Made by a program: the position numbers and the translations under genes | Notes under the pieces: generated by a model | What the model saw: only the letters and a program-made list of their open reading frames with translations | The model's database searches: none | Told to the model about the DNA's origin: nothing | In this document: one piece after another, positions 63,439 to 64,000 of the stretch | Position numbering within the stretch: position 1 is the stretch's first letter | Layout of the letters: the number at the start of each line of letters is the position of its first letter | NCBI GenBank assembly: GCA_003514385.1 | Contig: DOQR01000009.1 | Span: 62,001 to 126,000 of the forward strand | Reading direction: 5' to 3' | Length of the DNA: 64,000 nucleotides | DNA from: Oscillospiraceae bacterium | GTDB taxonomy: Bacteria > Bacillota > Clostridia > Oscillospirales > Acutalibacteraceae

Positions 63439-64000
63439 ATGCCGGATGAGATAAACACCAACCCCGTCTCCGCCGAGAGCGAAGAGGCTCAGGAGGACAT
63501 AAACGCCCTGCGTCAGATCCGCCTGGACAAGCTCAACGAGCTTTGCGCCGCAGGGGAGGATCCGTTCAAAATAACAACCGCGGATCAGTCCGCCCATGCA
63601 CAGGAGATAGTCGACAATTTTGAAGCTATGGAGGGCAAAGAGGTCTCCATATGCGGACGAATGATGTCAAGACGCGATATGGGCAAGGCGAACTTCATCG
63701 ATATCCGTGACCGCTCGGGTCGTATTCAGGTCTATGTGCGCATAAACGATGTCGGCGAGGATACATTTGCAAAGTTCAAGAAGTGGGATATCGGCGATAT
63801 CCTCGAAGTGCGCGGCACGGTGTTCAAGACCCGCAGGGGCGAGATATCCATCCACGCAACCGCGCTTCGCCTGCTGACGAAGTCGCTGCTTCCGCTGCCC
63901 GAAAAATTCCACGGTCTGCGCGATACGGACACCCGCTATCGCCGCCGCTACCTTGACCTCATAGTCAACCCCGATGTCAAGGATACATTTATAAAGAGAA
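63439..64000 (+). CDS. lysS: Lysyl-tRNA synthetase (N-terminal part, runs off window)
   Basis: 187 residues visible from ATG 63439 (AAGGAG upstream). OB-fold anticodon domain with LNELCAAGEDPF, GRMMSRRDMGKANFIDIRDRSGRIQVYVR and the class II start LPEKFHGLRDTDTRYRRRYLDLI. The 3' part is outside the window. Likely co-transcribed with greA, a common clostridial pair. Confidence 0.95.
   Translation, partial: MPDEINTNPVSAESEEAQEDINALRQIRLDKLNELCAAGEDPFKITTADQSAHAQEIVDNFEAMEGKEVSICGRMMSRRDMGKANFIDIRDRSGRIQVYVRINDVGEDTFAKFKKWDIGDILEVRGTVFKTRRGEISIHATALRLLTKSLLPLPEKFHGLRDTDTRYRRRYLDLIVNPDVKDTFIKR

Noticed and set aside
1..64000. Prophage, transposon or tRNA genes
   Set aside because: No integrase, transposase, phage structural gene or tRNA cloverleaf was recognised on either strand.

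Overview
The window is about 64 kb of chromosome from a strictly anaerobic, low-G+C-group Gram-positive bacterium, most likely an uncultured Oscillospirales/Ruminococcaceae-type gut clostridium. This rests on gene content and order: rnpA-yidD-yidC-jag, phoH-ybeY-dgkA-era-yqzL-recO, ylxM-ffh-rpsP-khpA-rimM-trmD, a six-subunit Rnf complex with its ApbE flavin transferase, an oxygen-sensitive class III ribonucleotide reductase with its activase, and a class B sortase. Coding DNA is fairly GC-rich while promoters are AT-rich with near-consensus TTGACA/TATAAT boxes at 16-17 bp spacing, so many transcription units can be delimited directly. No prophage, transposase, CRISPR array, rRNA or tRNA gene was seen; the one clear stable RNA gene is tmRNA (ssrA), next to smpB.

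Layout. 0-2.2 kb: protein export and RNA-binding block (rnpA end, yidD, yidC, khpB/jag). 2.2-3.3 kb: a convergent PAP2 phosphatase. 3.4-10.9 kb: one forward transcription unit with cysteine desulfurase, thiI, cinA, a class B sortase with a long acidic cytoplasmic N-domain, and a 771-residue membrane protein joining a decayed CinA-like region to an extracellular SpoIID/LytB domain. 10.9-15.0 kb (reverse): glycosyltransferases, an HAD phosphatase, smpB and ssrA. 15.2-19.5 kb: nrdG, nrdD with a fused glutaredoxin-like tail behind an NrdR box, and trxB. 19.6-28.7 kb: small regulators, a flavodoxin-like reductase, PHP-domain hydrolases, glucuronate isomerase translationally coupled to a GcvH-like protein, and mnmA. 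28.9-33.9 kb (reverse): a hexuronate operon with SDR fructuronate reductase, mannonate dehydratase, a Gfo/Idh/MocA oxidoreductase and a natural fusion of a sugar-isomerase TIM barrel to a second Gfo/Idh/MocA oxidoreductase. 34.1-37.3 kb (reverse): a secreted lipase-like protein with a TPQTG cell-wall sorting signal, and a ceramidase-family hydrolase.

38 kb holds a compact AT-rich module: a tiny XRE repressor divergent from a SLOG-domain protein, with two matching palindromic operators placed exactly over the promoter. 38.7-42.7 kb is the phoH-recO housekeeping operon (reverse). 42.8-50.0 kb is the Rnf operon (apbE, NusG-II protein, Gx transporter-like, rnfCDGEAB). 50-53.4 kb carries a lipoprotein, a Nudix hydrolase, an orphan E2-type acyltransferase and a TetR regulator. 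53.4-64 kb is housekeeping: rpsF-ssb-rpsR, mutS2, ylxM, ffh, rpsP-khpA-rimM-trmD, HPr, an unknown protein, greA and the start of lysS.

How the genes fit together. Cysteine desulfurase can feed sulfur to both ThiI and MnmA. TrxB probably recycles the glutaredoxin-like tail of NrdD. ApbE flavinylates RnfD and RnfG. UxaC, the SDR and UxuA form glucuronate to 2-keto-3-deoxygluconate catabolism, split over two loci. The sortase may anchor the TPQTG lipase. The most promising leads are the CinA-like/SpoIID fusion beside the sortase, the isomerase-dehydrogenase fusion in the hexuronate operon, the ceramidase/lipase pair, and the XRE-SLOG module. All calls are made by reading sequence without database searches.
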